Shown piece after piece: positions 4,783-5,020 of a DNA stretch of 5,020 nucleotides. Positions within the stretch are counted from its first letter, which is position 1, and the number at the start of each line of letters is the position of its first letter. The notes under the pieces are model-generated. The model was not told the origin of the DNA. It made no database searches and saw nothing but the letters and a program-made list of their open reading frames with translations. Origin of the DNA: Chloroflexota bacterium (GTDB lineage: Bacteria; Chloroflexota; Limnocylindria; Limnocylindrales; CSP1-4). Made by a program: the position numbers and the translations under genes. The stretch covers positions 1 through 5,020 of the forward strand of contig JAJYDP010000429.1 of NCBI GenBank assembly GCA_021777365.1, read 5' to 3'.

Positions 4783-4788
4783 GCTGCG

Positions 4789-5020
4789 ATGGCGAGCACC
4801 ACCGAGACCACTTCTGGGCATGCAGGCGCCGCAGGGCAGGTCATCGCCGAGGCGGGACCGCCGAAGACGCTCGAGCGCCTCGCGATCGTCGTTCGCGAGG
4901 GTGCCTACGACCGGGTGCTCACCCCGCTCGCCTTCGCCTACCTGGCCGCCGCCAGCGGTGCGCAGGTCGATCTGCTGTTCGTCAACTGGGCGGTGCGAGC
5001 GGTCATGCAGGGCGAAGCGG
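4789..5020 (+). CDS. DsrE/DsrF-like sulfur-relay family protein, 3' end outside window
   Basis: The first 77 residues are visible. About 30 Ala/Thr/Gly-rich residues are followed by the start of a Rossmann-like DsrE/F/H domain: LERLAIVVREGAYDRVLTPL (first strand and helix), AFAYLAAASGAQVDLLFVNW (second strand) and AVRAVMQGEA. Proteins of this superfamily (DsrEFH, TusBCD, DsrE2) carry sulfane sulfur on a conserved Cys as part of sulfur-trafficking chains, often together with rhodaneses and TusA. The active Cys is normally further along and is not in view, so activity cannot be judged. No membrane segment is seen in this part; a cytoplasmic location is likely. It is transcribed divergently from the metal operon, has its own strong ribosome site and sits behind a possible Rrf2-type operator. 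A physical link to the extracytoplasmic rhodanese is unproven, but the shared sulfur theme fits. Confidence 0.82.
   Translation, partial: MASTTETTSGHAGAAGQVIAEAGPPKTLERLAIVVREGAYDRVLTPLAFAYLAAASGAQVDLLFVNWAVRAVMQGEA

Larger units (their letters stand above)
4408..4788. other. Divergent intergenic region between the metal operon and the DsrE-like gene
   Basis: About 380 bases separate the divergent starts. The left end holds the repeats near the repressor start and the right end holds the signals of the DsrE-like gene; the middle holds a near-duplicated segment. An open plus-strand frame of 76 codons (4520-4750) has no ribosome site, rare-codon-like content and no family features, so I do not call it. 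A Ser-tRNA-like D-arm string at about 4626-4643 lacks the other arms. No terminator is visible. Confidence 0.5.

Overview
The window is very GC-rich, and its codons are strongly biased to G or C in the third position. It uses GTG starts, and its genes overlap tightly through GTGA and ATGA junctions. With the style of the proteins, this points to a high-GC Gram-positive (actinobacterial-type) chromosome or genomic island. I cannot name the genus from the sequence.

Layout, left to right. (1) Positions 1-132, minus strand: the N-terminal 44 residues of a CsoR-family (DUF156) regulator, cut by the window edge. A 19-bp palindromic C/G-tract operator (163-181) overlaps its likely -10 box. (2) Positions 182-449: a gap with no gene I can defend. 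(3) Positions 450-4407, minus strand: a compact five-gene operon. In transcription order it encodes an ArsR/SmtB-type repressor (4407-4021), a P1B heavy-metal ATPase (4037-1845), a membrane-anchored rhodanese (1848-1213), and two small exported cupredoxin-fold proteins (1216-884 and 887-450). Every junction overlaps: 17 nt, then GTGA, GTGA and ATGA. (4) Positions 4408-4788: a divergent intergenic region with a near-duplicated 28-29 bp segment and a candidate Rrf2/IscR-like palindrome. (5) Positions 4789-5020, plus strand: the N-terminal part of a DsrE/DsrF-like sulfur-relay protein, cut by the right edge.

The theme is thiophilic metal together with sulfane sulfur. The repressor probably senses a soft metal through cysteines and controls an efflux ATPase. 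The same transcript carries a rhodanese whose catalytic domain is predicted outside the membrane, and two cupredoxin-fold proteins. The flanking genes are a cysteine-based CsoR/CstR-type regulator and a DsrE-like protein.

Three proteins depart from textbook motifs. The ATPase has Cys-Ser-Cys where CPC is expected. One cupredoxin has Asp at two copper-ligand positions. The other has Cys in place of the first His ligand while keeping the ligand Cys. These changes suggest the locus may handle a metal or metal-sulfur species unlike the usual Cu or Zn/Cd cargo. That functional reading is inference; the gene calls and the residue changes are read directly from the sequence.
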